Below are positions 51,785-60,936 of a stretch of 64,000 bases of DNA, piece by piece. The notes beneath the pieces are model-generated. The model saw only the letters and a list, made by a program, of their open reading frames with translations. It did not search any database and had not been told where the DNA came from. The number at the start of each line of letters is the position of its first letter. Positions within the stretch are counted from its first letter, which is position 1. Both the position numbers and the translations under genes were made by a program. The stretch lies in the NCBI GenBank assembly GCA_963782255.1, contig CAWAIS010000001.1, positions 3,782,001 to 3,846,000 on the forward strand, read 5' to 3'. The DNA comes from Roseiarcus sp963782255. Its GTDB lineage: Bacteria > Pseudomonadota > Alphaproteobacteria > Rhizobiales > Beijerinckiaceae.

Positions 51785-51912
51785 CCCTTCTCCCACCGGG
51801 AGAAGGTGGCGCGGAGCGCCGGATGAGGGAACCCTGCGTTTGACGCGTTCGCACTAAAGACGATGACGGCATGGTCCCCTCATCCCCGGCCCTTCTCCCG
51901 AAGGGAGAAGGG
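51785..51912. repeat. inverted pair of dispersed palindromic repeats
   Basis: Two related units face each other: one with CCTTCTCCCACCGGGAGAAGG (inner palindrome, 51786-51806) and CCGGATGAGGGAACC, the other with GGTCCCCTCATCC and CCCTTCTCCCGAAGGGAGAA. This repeat type is scattered in many alphaproteobacterial genomes between genes. It separates the radical SAM gene from the next gene and may act as a transcript-end hairpin. Confidence 0.7.
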
Positions 51913-51991
51913 AGGCGCACGCGGAAGCCGCCGCGGCGTGGGCGGGGCAAGGGGGGCGTTCGGCAAAGGGAAGGGGCATTCCAGCATCGCC

Positions 51992-52324
51992 ATGCTCGAC
52001 AAATGGGAAAAGACGCGCGACCTGATCGCGCAGTTGAAAGCGTCCGCGCCATTCGAGGTCGAATTGACGCCGCCGCTGATGGCCCAGCTTCGCGCCTCGA
52101 CGCCACCATTCGACCTCAAACCGCGTCAGATTGTGACTGGCGTCTCTTACTCCGGCGACGAAGGGGGCATCCTCTGCCACATCGAACCCGAGGACGGCGC
52201 CCGGGTGCTGGTCGTCTCCCTCACGCACCTGCGCCTGCGCCGCTCGCTCCCATTCGCCGCCGCGGTATTCGATTACCAGAAACACCGCACGAAGAAGTTG
52301 AAGAAGCAACACGGAACTCAGTAG
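51992..52324 (+). CDS. conserved hypothetical protein
   Basis: A 110-residue protein: MLDKWEKTRDLIAQLKASAP, FEVELTPPLMAQLRASTPPF, QIVTGVSYSGDEGGILCHIE, RVLVVSLTHLRLRRSLPFAA and a basic tail. The pattern of a helical start followed by a small beta domain is seen in conserved alphaproteobacterial proteins of unknown function. ATG 51992 is preferred; upstream sequence in the frame is the dispersed repeat. No signal peptide or membrane segment. Confidence 0.65.
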   Translation: MLDKWEKTRDLIAQLKASAPFEVELTPPLMAQLRASTPPFDLKPRQIVTGVSYSGDEGGILCHIEPEDGARVLVVSLTHLRLRRSLPFAAAVFDYQKHRTKKLKKQHGTQ

Positions 52325-52582
52325 GCATTACGGTTACGGTGACGGGCGATCGCCTGTGATGAAAACAATATGTTCAAATAAGTACGTGTCACCGTAAAGT
52401 CCGTACGCATTGTGGATTTGCAAGATCACCTTAGCAGAGTTACTCAGCTACGTGATCGTTTATGGCGCTTTTTGCGAGACGTACTGCAAGAGCTGCTCAA
52501 AGAACGGGCACCTCCTCAGTAGTCCCTCTGGCGATGTCATAAACAGTGCCTCGAAATAGCATTCCATGACGTGCTTTTTTCC

Positions 52583-53068
52583 TCACGTTGGGAAGAATGA
52601 ACTTAGTATTGACCATAATGAACTGTTAGTCAATTTTTCCAGGAGGGACCTCGCCTCAGCTTTTTCAGTCTCAGACAAGTTTGAGTGGTCGATCGCTGCA
52701 GACAGTTTATCTATCGTTACGTCCCTAACTTGGATATTGCCATTGCCAATTTGGACGTGCGCGGAACGTGTTATTGTGACATTGTGATGACGCATTGTTA
52801 TGGCCAAAGACGATTTTATTGTTCCCTCAATTACATCAACGCCTCTCGCAGTTATCTTGCCAATGCCACCAATTGAGCCTCCCATACTTCGTAGTGCCTT
52901 CCACTCAATTAAACCGTTCTGTGCGAGTTGGTCACACACATTCGCGACCTGCATTTCGTTGGCTGGGGAAAGCTCGGCCAAGGCAGGAAGCTGGAGCACG
53001 CCCGCGGGGTCATGCCGGACTTCGTAGAACTTTTGCAGCACAATTCCCCTCACCTCGGTATCTTTCAT
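52583..53068 (-). CDS. winged-helix protein with RHIM/amyloid-like motif, unknown
   Basis: A 161-residue protein. Residues 1-85 look like a winged helix (MKDTEVRGIVLQKFYEVRHD, VANVCDQLAQNGLIEWKALR, GKITARGVDVIEG). A short segment at 98-118, NVTITRSAHVQIGNGNIQVR, follows, and a helical C-terminus (EKAEARSLLEKLTN, FFPT) ends it. The VQIG core with GNGN resembles the RHIM/BASS-type amyloid signalling motif used by some immune-like bacterial proteins. This is a visual similarity only. GGGATAGGA precedes ATG 53068. It lies in a lower-GC stretch and may be horizontally acquired. Confidence 0.6.
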   Translation of the reverse strand: MKDTEVRGIVLQKFYEVRHDPAGVLQLPALAELSPANEMQVANVCDQLAQNGLIEWKALRSMGGSIGGIGKITARGVDVIEGTIKSSLAITMRHHNVTITRSAHVQIGNGNIQVRDVTIDKLSAAIDHSNLSETEKAEARSLLEKLTNSSLWSILSSFFPT

Positions 53069-53507
53069 TCCTATCCCCTGATCTCTCGGGCTGCCTAACT
53101 TAAGGGCTTTCATTGAACCTTCGTGCCCAATCTGAGAAGGGCACAAGATAAAACGCCATATTGACAGGTTTTACCAGGTTTTACGGGGACACTTGCTTCA
53201 TTTCCCTTTCGGCCAAGCCTTAGCGAAACTCTCGAACGCCCGTCTATGGCCCGCATCAGCCCGCAATCGGCAATTAAGGAAGTGTCACTGGAAGCCCCGA
53301 CAATCCCGAGGGGGCGCCGCCGGCCTTCAATCGCGCGGACAAAACACTCGTGGACGGAGTTTGGGCCGAGACAAAAATTTCGCTTTACATGCTTTTCCAC
53401 ATTAACTAGAGTTAATGTTAGGCGATGATGCAGCTTGCGGGGAAGCGGCATCACCTCCTGTGCCGCGCTGCGGCACTGGGCACGTCAGTCGGGGGAATGT
53501 AGGGGCT
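53069..53507. other. lower-GC gene-free stretch
   Basis: 439 bp without a supported CDS; ORFs on both strands lack start signals. The segment 53375-53424 (AAAAATTTCGCTTTACATGC then CCACATTAACTAGAGTTAAT) is imperfectly repeated at 53649-53697. A small hairpin GTGCCGC-GCT-GCGGCAC lies near 53460. Confidence 0.45.
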
Positions 53508-53545
53508 ACAGCCGTCGGCGAGTTCCGCCGACGGCTGTTATTTTT
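53508..53545 (+). terminator. orphan intrinsic terminator
   Basis: ACAGCCGTCGGCG, loop AGTTC, CGCCGACGGCTGT, then TATTTTT: a perfect 13-bp stem with a U-tract on the plus strand. No plus-strand gene ends just upstream (the last plus-strand stop is at 52324), so it may end an unannotated small RNA transcribed between about 53100 and 53545. Confidence 0.75.
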
Positions 53546-54194
53546 GTCGCCTTTTCAAATAGCTAGAGGGATGGCGCGAGCCCGATGCTCGAGCCCGACG
53601 CTCGTTGAACCATCGGGTTCCGAATACCTTGGCTTTTGGGCGGGCCAACGCAAAAATTCGCCTTCCATCAACCCACAGATTAATTGAATTTAATGTTGGT
53701 TACGGTGACGCGCCCGTATTTACCAGTTGCCGCAGCCGGTGACCCGCATCGTCCGCATTGTCGTCCCCGGCCTACCGATTATGCCTCCGCGATATTCGTC
53801 GACAAACGGCTTCCTCGACAACAATTTGTTTTTGAAAATCAGAATCCGAGTTAGGATGCTTCCTCCTGATGGAAATGCATTCGCGGAGCCAGCCGTGGCT
53901 CCGAGCGGTCACGCCCCTCACTGCGAACGAAGCACTAGAGCCCCGGTCGACAGTCGCGGGGCCGTCATACGGCGGTCAAATGCGGTCGACAACCTGCGAC
54001 AAGAGGCAAGCGTTCGGACACCCTCATCGGCGACCGACGCGCCGCCCGGGACGGCGATTCGCGCACCTGCCCTAAAGCAGGACTTAAGGCCTCCGTCGGC
54101 GGCCATGAATCGCGCAACACGCGAGGCTGAGTTGCATCGTGTCGGCGCGACAAGTGAGATCGGCGCGATCCGGCGGCGCGAGCGAGCCTGCGGA
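53546..54194. other. stretch upstream of gspJ without clear gene
   Basis: The gspJ frame stays open back to 53727, but this part has no pseudopilin or other family pattern and the composition is Arg/Ser-rich, as expected for non-coding GC-rich DNA. It may hold the decayed 3' end of an upstream gsp gene. The other gsp genes usually found here (gspG, H, I) are absent. Confidence 0.4.
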
Positions 54195-54908
54195 ATGAGC
54201 CGTGCAAAGCGCGACGCTGTCGTTGCTCGCTCCTCGGCTGGCTTCTCGCTGATCGAGGCGTTGGCGGCAGTGGCGCTGACGGCGACGATCCTCGTGGCGC
54301 TATCTTCGGTGACAAGGGAGTGGCTTCCCAACTGGGGGCGGGGCCTCATCGGTCTCGAGCGCTCGGATTTGTTGGGGCTCGGTCTTGAACGGCTCATTGC
54401 GGACATATCTGCGGCAAAGTATGTGACGCCTTCGGCAGCCGCGCCGGCGCCGCTCTTCGAAGGCGACGCCTCGACGCTGATCTTCGTGCGATCGGCGATC
54501 GGCCCGAACGCCTACCCTCATCTCGAGGTCGTGCGCCTGGCCGAAACGGAGGACGGCCGCGGCCTTGCGCTCGTCCGCACGAGCGCGCCTTTCACGCCGA
54601 CAGCGCCAAGAGGGTCGGCCGAAGTCTTTGGCTTCAGCAACGCCGTCGCGCTCGTTCGGGCGCCGTTTCGCATTTCGTTCGCTTACGCCGGGCCGGATCG
54701 CGTTTGGATCGAGAGCTGGAAGAACCGCGAGCGCTTGCCGGACGCCGTGCGGATAACCGTCCGTAGCACCGTCGGAAATCGCATGCTCGATGCCTCGACA
54801 GCGGTTCGCATAAGGGTGACGACACAGGGCGTCCCCCGGCTCGAAGCGCAGGCCAACGCGTCCCAGGCGACGACCTCGGCGCCGCCCCCGGCTGGGTCGC
54901 AGCAATGA
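54195..54908 (+). CDS. gspJ: type II secretion pseudopilin GspJ-like
   Basis: A 237-residue protein with a prepilin leader: MSRAKRDAVVARSSAG, cleavage before FSLIEALAAVALTATILVAL (Glu at +5). A beta-rich periplasmic part (FEGDASTLIFVRSAIGPNAY, VFGFSNAVALVRAPFRISFA, LPDAVRITVRSTVG) and a low-complexity tail follow. It would sit at the pseudopilus tip with GspK and GspI. Its TGA overlaps the gspK ATG. No other T2SS gene lies upstream in this window, so the pair is an isolated or broken remnant, or part of a split system. Confidence 0.7.
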   Translation: MSRAKRDAVVARSSAGFSLIEALAAVALTATILVALSSVTREWLPNWGRGLIGLERSDLLGLGLERLIADISAAKYVTPSAAAPAPLFEGDASTLIFVRSAIGPNAYPHLEVVRLAETEDGRGLALVRTSAPFTPTAPRGSAEVFGFSNAVALVRAPFRISFAYAGPDRVWIESWKNRERLPDAVRITVRSTVGNRMLDASTAVRIRVTTQGVPRLEAQANASQATTSAPPPAGSQQ

Positions 54909-55830
54909 GAGCCGCGGCGACGACGTCCGCCGCCAAATCCAATCGCCATGCCGATTCGGGATTCGTGCTCGTCGCGGTCCTCTGGATTCTAGCGGCTCTC
55001 GCGACGCTTGCGTCGATCGATTCGGTCTATGTGGTCAACTCCGCCGCCGGGTCGCATGTGGCGGACGACCGCGTGCAGGCGGAGGCCTCGATTCGCGCCG
55101 GGGTCGAGATGACGGCCTTCCGAGAGCTCGCTGTTTCCGAACTCGCCCGGCCATCGCTCGGCGCCTTCGACCTCCGCGTCGGGCGCACGTCCGTTACGGT
55201 TCGCTTTCGCTCAGAGGCGGCGCGCGTCGACCTCAACGCCGCTCCGGCGGACCTCTTGGCTGGGCTCTTCGCCGCCGCGGCGTCGACGTGACGCACGCGC
55301 GAGCTTTCGCAGACCGGGTCATTGGCTGGCGCACCAAGGCAGACGCCAACGGCCTCTCCAAGGAGGCGAAGCTTTACTCCGAACAACGCGTCGGTTATCC
55401 GCCGCGTCAGGCGCCGTTCGACGATGCGCTGGAGCTCAGTCTTCTGCCCGGAATTCCAGAGCCTGTGGTCGAGCGGGTTCTGCCGTTTGTCACGGTGTAC
55501 AGCGGCCGGTCCGCAATCGACGTCGCCAGCGCCGATCCAATGGTCCTCTCCGCGTTGCCGGGCATGACGAATGAGATCCTTGGCGCGGTTCTGGAGGCGC
55601 GCGCGAACAATCCGGGCGACGGGCGGGCGCTTCTGGAGCTTCTCGGTCCGGCGAAAGGTCGCGCCAGCGCAGACAGGTCAAAGGCGTTCCGCGCCGACGT
55701 CGACGTTGAGTTCGACAACGGCCGGCGCGTTCACGCGGAAGTCGTGTTCCGCCTCAAGGACGCAGGCGCCGAACCCTACGACCTTCTCGACTGGCGGGAC
55801 GATTTCGATGGACCTGTAGAATCCGGATAG
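54905..55830 (+). pseudogene. gspK: type II secretion GspK, frameshifted
   Basis: Frame one (128 codons) has the GspK N-terminus: SGFVLVAVLWILAALATLAS (prepilin-type helix), then AARVDLNAAPADLLAGLFAA. It meets TGA at 55291. The rest continues in the next frame: VTHARAFADRVIGWRTKADA, LELSLLPGIPEPVVERVLPF, VLSALPGMTNEILGAVLEA, to 55830. A single missing base near 55275-55285 in a GCCGCCGCGGCG run explains the break. GspK caps the pseudopilus. Either real decay or a base-call error. Confidence 0.75.
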
Positions 55831-55946
55831 GCGCGGCCTCGTGCTCGAGCCGTTTAATGGCCGCCGTCCTTCCCGTTCGCGGGGCGGTCGGCGACCTTGC
55901 GCTGAAGATGACCTGAACGGCCATCTTCATGAATACGCCGCCCGGA

Positions 55947-57568
55947 TCAGAAGCCGGGAAGAACCGTGGTTCCTTCGTTCTGCACCGCGATCAGGGCCTG
56001 CGGGTTGAGGCCGAGGATGCTCAGGATCGTCGGCGCCACCTGCGCCGTCTGGACGATCGCGTTGATCGAGTGCGCCGAGTAGCTGGGGTTCGAGACGAGC
56101 ATGATGACGTTGGTGTCGTCATGCGCGAAGCCGCCGTGCTCGGCCACTTTCTTCTTTCCTCCGGTATAGATGACGCCGACGTTTGGCGCGACGATGATGT
56201 CTGGCGTGCGCGAATCCTGATGCGACACGTCGAACATCAGGCCCAGGCTCGCGCCCGAGTAGAATTCGCCGCCGTCCGCGCCAATCTTCGCGGCGTTGTT
56301 CTGCAACGCGGCAAGCGCGAGCGAGAGGCCGTACGGGGTGTGGTCCTTGAGCCACAACAAGCCGACGTCGTCTTCGAGCGCCTGCACCAGGCTGGAGCCG
56401 AGGATCGCCGAGGGCGGCGCCTTGGAGGAGTCGTCGGCGGGGATGCGCAGCACCCGTTTTGGATCGATCGGCGACTGGCCATGCTTGGCGGTGATGATGA
56501 TCGTCGTCATATTGATGAGGCCCTTCGCCTTCAACGCGGCGACCATGGCCGCGATGGAGGAGTCCACGAACTTGATTTCGTCCTCTAGCGCCGGGCTCGG
56601 CGTGCCGACGGAATCCTTGTAGCCGCCGGTCGTCGAGACCGACGCCTCGACGAGCTTCTCGCCGACGCTGACCGCCTGGAAGTTCATGCCGAGCAGGTTG
56701 GGGACCGGCTCGCTAAATTGGCCGCCATGGTCCAATCCGTGGATCTCGTTGATGATCGCTTCAACCTTGAGGGTGTCGTAGCACTTGATGTTCTTGAAAC
56801 TGTCCGTCCAGGAGTTGGTGTTCGATACTGCGGTCTGATCCGGCAGCGGGCTGCACTTCATGCTCTTGACCTGGGGCAGCGGGACTGGGGATCGAATTGA
56901 TTTCGGGCGCATAGAAGTCGTCGACCCCCAAGCCGCTCATGCCTTTGGTGAGTTCGTAGGACTGATGCTTGTCCGACCAGGCGGTGTAGCCGCCGGCGTC
57001 GTGAACAACCTCGAACACCGTGTTCACGCGGATGAAATTGTGCGGGTAGACGGGGACGCAGCCGTTCTTCGGATCGCGCGGCAGATAGTCTGCATTGATG
57101 CCGCCGCCGGCGTCGAGACGGGTGTAGTCGGCGTCGATTTCCTCGTCGAAGCCGACCTGCGTGCCGATCACTTTCGGGCAGAGGTCTGGACCGCCGGGAA
57201 TGCCATAGGGAGTCGTTGCGGCGGGCGGAGACAGTGCGCGGTCGTAGCTCACGTCATAGAAGGCGCCAGTCGACTTCGAACTGCCGCCGGTCGCAAGCGC
57301 GGTCAGACCCGGGAACGAGTCGGAGGGCTTCGAGATGGACGCCTGGGTATCGACGAAGCCCGCCTTTGCGAGGTTCGCCAGCGTCGGGCAGGTGACCGCG
57401 CCCCCGGGCCGCGCCGGAGCAATTCGCAAAAACCAGCGCATGCATGCCGTCGACGCTGATGAGCAGCACGTGACGGTTAAGCGGCGCGCCCATGGCCGCC
57501 CCGCAGCAGGCGCTCGCAGCAAGGGCCAGCGCCACGGCAGAAGCGCTTCGTTCCAATCTAGTCCTCAT
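55947..57568 (-). pseudogene. alkaline-phosphatase-superfamily phosphodiesterase, frameshifted twice
   Basis: Three frames in order. From ATG 57568: a signal peptide (LERSASAVALALAASACCGA) and NRHVLLISVDGMHALVFANC, with the metal-binding Asp. Then LANLAKAGFVDTQASISKPS, DSFPGLTALATGGSSKSTGA, VVHDAGGYTAWSDKHQSYE in a second frame. Then, from about 56885, YDTLKVEAIINEIHGLDHGG, MTTIIITAKHGQSPIDPKRV (second metal site), AEHGGFAHDDTNVIMLVSNP. The enzyme resembles type I phosphodiesterase/nucleotide pyrophosphatases. Both breaks lie at G/C homopolymers (about 57408 and 56885), which suggests sequencing error as well as decay. Confidence 0.8.
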
Positions 57569-57752
57569 TGGGTTCTCCCTTTATTCAAGAGTTGACCAAG
57601 AGGTCGTAGAGGCTGGCGTTAACAATTACGTGAACAAAAAATAACAGTGCGGCGACCGCGCGACGACAACTCGCCAGCCGATGTCGGTTGTTTTCGATGT
57701 CCACTTTTCGCCCCATTCAACTCTTCGAACAGTGGGCGTTTGATTTTCGCGG

Positions 57753-60134
57753 CTAAGGCGCGATCACGACCTCGTGATTGACGCCGGCCCACGCGCCGGC
57801 GGCCGCGTCGCGCCATGTGAAGACGACGCTCTGCCCGGCCGTCATGCCTTTGGTCGAGATCTCGGCCAGGAACAGCCCGAGGCCCGTGGCTCGCGTCGCG
57901 ACGTCGGCCTCAGTCATCCACCCGTCGCGGGTGAAGCGGACGATTGAAGCTTGCGGAAGATCGAGGCGCAGGTCGACGCCGGCCGGGATTTTCGCCACAG
58001 GGCAATCCGGCCGCCACGGCCGGACGCGCGCGCGCTGCCTGCCGTGAATGTAGCGGCGCACGGTGTGCGGCGGCATGTCGAACACCGCGCCGTCCGCGAG
58101 CGAGCGCAGGAGCTTCACATATTCCGCATGCGCCCACACGAGCGGCATCGCCGAGCCGGACGGCTCGCCTGGCGCCAACTCTCTTGAAGCGATCGGCGGC
58201 CCGTCCCACACCTGCTCGGGGATCAGTCCGCCGGGGCTGGTCTGCGCCTCGATCGTCTGAAGAAGCGCCCCCGCCTCGGCCTTGCGCCCAGCCGCGAGCG
58301 CATAATGCGCGCGCTCGCCCGCAAGCAGCGGCCAGACGCGCCCGACGCCAACGCCGTCGAACGGCCGCCCGTCCTCCTTTTCCCCGTAGCCGTCGAGATT
58401 GTAGCGCCGCCAGCCGGGCCCCTGCGGCAGATCGACCTTCAGAAGCCGGTCGACGACCTTGACCGTATTCAAGACGTGCGGATCGTCCGGGGCGCGCAGG
58501 CCAAACCGCACAAGCGCGAGCGCGTCGGTGCTGACGAGCCCGTCCGCGGAGATCGCGCCGACGCCCGCCTCGTGGTTGCGCACCTGCACCTCGCCGTGCA
58601 CGTCGGGGCCTCCCGTCAGCGGCGATTCCGGCGCGATCCGGATATAATAGCCGGCGACGCCCGACTCGCGCGCCAGCGCCGTGTCCTCGACATAGACCCA
58701 GTCTTCGATCTGCTCGTTCCAGGCGTCGGCGGTGTCGCGGAAGAGGGACGGCAGGTCGTCGACGTCCAGGGCTTCGGCGATCTCGGCCGCCGCAAGCAGA
58801 GCGGCGATTGCGACCCCGATCGTGAAGGGCGTGTATCCCGCGTTCTCCTCCCATCGGTCCTGCTTGGTTCGCGGGCCGTTGCGCAGGACGAAACCAGCGG
58901 CGCGCTCCACCATCGGCCAATATTCCGGGAGGTTGGGGCGCTTGAGCGCGCCCTCCCGCAAGGCCATGTCGAGGAGCAGCACCGGGAACGCGCATTCGTC
59001 GAGCTGGACGCCGCCCCAATAATGCGAACCGTCGAGCCAGCAGTTTTGCGGCCAGCACCCGTCGGCTTCCTGCGTCGCCCGGAGGTAACGCAAGATGCTG
59101 CGCACGCCAGTTTCCTCGCCGCAGGCCATGAGCGCGCCCGCCGTTTCGCAGAGGTCTCGCGGCCAGACGAGGTGATAACCGCCGAGGTCGTCGTCGCCCT
59201 TGCTGAACCCCCACGGAATCGAAAGGCTTGCGATGACGCCGCCGGGAAACGTGGGCGCCTGGTGGCTGCGCAGGATCGCCGTGCTGACGCGATACATGTT
59301 GTGCCCGCCCGCGCGCCGCTCCATCGTGCGCAAGCCGGCCTGCCATGAACGCCAGCCGACCACGTAGTCGTTTAGGATCGTGTCGAACGGCGTCTGCAGG
59401 GATTTCCGCGCGTGGAACGCCGCCTCGGACGGCGTGCGCCCAAATCCCAGCGCGAGCGCCGAGACGCCGTCGGCGCCGGCCGCCAGTTCTCCGGTCAGCG
59501 CGACATTGCCATCGGTCGCGCTGTCATACTGGTCGGTCAGCGTGCGATGATGCGAGAGCTGCTGCCAGCCGTCGGAGACGCCGACAAAGCCGACCGACGT
59601 CGAGAGGAACGGCAGGTTGGCCGCCATGGCGAGATAGGAGCCGTCTCCTGACGCGAACAGCATGCACTCGCCCTTGTACTCGCCGCGCCAGGCCGTGTTG
59701 TGCGAGCCGCCGTTGACCAGATGCGGAGCGAGCAGCGCGAACACGCGAAGGCCGGGCTTTCCGAGATCATCGAGACGGATCTCCATCAACACCGAATCGC
59801 TGCGCGGATCGGCGATCACCCGCTTCACGATGAGGAAGCGTCCCCCGACATGCGTGCTCGTCAACAGGAACGCCGGAACGCCGTCTTCAAGCAACTCCAC
59901 GGCAAACTCGCAGTCGCGCTTTTCCTCGGCGAAGAAGCTGTCGCCGTCCGTGACGATGAGGCCGAGGTCGCGGATGCAGGCCTGATCGACCCGAGGGTAG
60001 TAAACCTCGTTGAGAATGCCGTGGCTGATCGTGAACCAGACGCGGCTCGTATCCGAGAGCGCCGTGCCGACGCCGCTCTTCGCGCTCGATGTCCATCGCG
60101 GCCGAATTCCAGGCCAACCGGGCGCCTCCGCCAT
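57753..60134 (-). CDS. GH15 glucoamylase/glucodextranase-type glucan hydrolase
   Basis: A 793-residue GH15 enzyme. An N-terminal beta-sandwich (about 15-270: RVWFTISHGILNEVYYPRVD, DLGLIVTDGDSFF) precedes the (alpha/alpha)6 catalytic domain (VIASLSIPWGFSKGDDDLGG, YHLVWPRDLCETAGALMACG, WWG-like HYWGGVQLDECAFPVLL, WEENAGYTPFTIGVAIAALL, GRVWPLLAGERAHYALAAG). A C-terminal beta domain ends the protein. No signal peptide, so it acts in the cytoplasm, likely releasing glucose from alpha-glucans. It is third in an operon with pgi and pgl; GGGGGAAG precedes ATG 60134. Confidence 0.88.
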   Translation of the reverse strand: MAEAPGWPGIRPRWTSSAKSGVGTALSDTSRVWFTISHGILNEVYYPRVDQACIRDLGLIVTDGDSFFAEEKRDCEFAVELLEDGVPAFLLTSTHVGGRFLIVKRVIADPRSDSVLMEIRLDDLGKPGLRVFALLAPHLVNGGSHNTAWRGEYKGECMLFASGDGSYLAMAANLPFLSTSVGFVGVSDGWQQLSHHRTLTDQYDSATDGNVALTGELAAGADGVSALALGFGRTPSEAAFHARKSLQTPFDTILNDYVVGWRSWQAGLRTMERRAGGHNMYRVSTAILRSHQAPTFPGGVIASLSIPWGFSKGDDDLGGYHLVWPRDLCETAGALMACGEETGVRSILRYLRATQEADGCWPQNCWLDGSHYWGGVQLDECAFPVLLLDMALREGALKRPNLPEYWPMVERAAGFVLRNGPRTKQDRWEENAGYTPFTIGVAIAALLAAAEIAEALDVDDLPSLFRDTADAWNEQIEDWVYVEDTALARESGVAGYYIRIAPESPLTGGPDVHGEVQVRNHEAGVGAISADGLVSTDALALVRFGLRAPDDPHVLNTVKVVDRLLKVDLPQGPGWRRYNLDGYGEKEDGRPFDGVGVGRVWPLLAGERAHYALAAGRKAEAGALLQTIEAQTSPGGLIPEQVWDGPPIASRELAPGEPSGSAMPLVWAHAEYVKLLRSLADGAVFDMPPHTVRRYIHGRQRARVRPWRPDCPVAKIPAGVDLRLDLPQASIVRFTRDGWMTEADVATRATGLGLFLAEISTKGMTAGQSVVFTWRDAAAGAWAGVNHEVVIAP

Positions 60135-60171
60135 CGTCGCTTCCCCCTTCAAAGGCGGCGGGCGGCCATCC

Positions 60172-60933
60172 TCACGCGGACAGCGTCAATCGCGCCGCGG
60201 CGCCGGCGTCGAGGAGCCATAGCGCGGGTCGCTCCGTCGGACGGACGACCTGCGCCGGCAGTACGATCGGCTCGCGCGGACCCTGCAACACGCGCTGCAC
60301 GACCTCCGCCTTGTCGGCGCCCGATACGAGGAAAGCGACGCGACGCGCGGCGTTGATCGCGGGCGGCGTCAGCGTCAGGCGCGACATGCCGACAGCCTCG
60401 ACATAAGCGGCCATGACCCAGCGCTTCTCTTCGGTGACGACGGCAAGCCCCGGAAACAGCGACGCCGTGTGCCCATTGTCGCCAAGGCCGAGCAGCACGA
60501 GGTCGAGTGGGCCGCCCTCTCCCAGAATGGTCGCCATTTCGCGGGCGTAGGCCTCCGCCGCGGCGTCGGGCGGGTCTTCGCCGCGCATGCGATGAACGTT
60601 TTCCGGCGGGATCGCGATGCGCTCGAGGAGCGCCGTCAGCGCCATATGGTAGTTGCTGCGCAAATCCTCCGGCGGCACGCAGCGCTCGTCGCCGAAGAAG
60701 ACGTGTACGCGCGCCCAATGGATGCGATCGTCGCTCGCCAGGCGCTCATAGACCGGCTTCGGGGTGGCGCCGCCGGAGAGCGCGATCGTGAACACGCCGC
60801 GCCGCGCGACGGCTTCCACGGCTTCCGCTGAGATGAACTCGGCCGCGCCCGCGACAAGGGCGGCTGCGTCCTCATAGACGATCGCCTCGGCGAGGGTGCC
60901 GTCGGGCGATGTGATGGCGGTCTTGTCGGGCAT
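60172..60933 (-). CDS. pgl: 6-phosphogluconolactonase
   Basis: A 253-residue SugarP isomerase-fold protein of the Pgl (DevB) type: TIALSGGATPKPVYERLASD, RVHVFFGDERCVPPEDLRSN, LVLLGLGDNGHTASLFPG. It hydrolyses 6-phosphogluconolactone in the oxidative pentose-phosphate or Entner-Doudoroff pathway. Its ATG follows the pgi stop by 3 bases and the GH15 gene starts 37 bases after its stop, so the three form an operon. No zwf is visible in the window. Confidence 0.92.
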   Translation of the reverse strand: MPDKTAITSPDGTLAEAIVYEDAAALVAGAAEFISAEAVEAVARRGVFTIALSGGATPKPVYERLASDDRIHWARVHVFFGDERCVPPEDLRSNYHMALTALLERIAIPPENVHRMRGEDPPDAAAEAYAREMATILGEGGPLDLVLLGLGDNGHTASLFPGLAVVTEEKRWVMAAYVEAVGMSRLTLTPPAINAARRVAFLVSGADKAEVVQRVLQGPREPIVLPAQVVRPTERPALWLLDAGAAARLTLSA

Positions 60934-60936
60934 GGC

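Noticed and set aside
49860..52109. 749-codon minus-strand ORF opposite the radical SAM gene
   Set aside because: Antisense of a gene with an intact CxxxCxxC motif; Arg/Glu/Val-rich composition is an antisense artefact.
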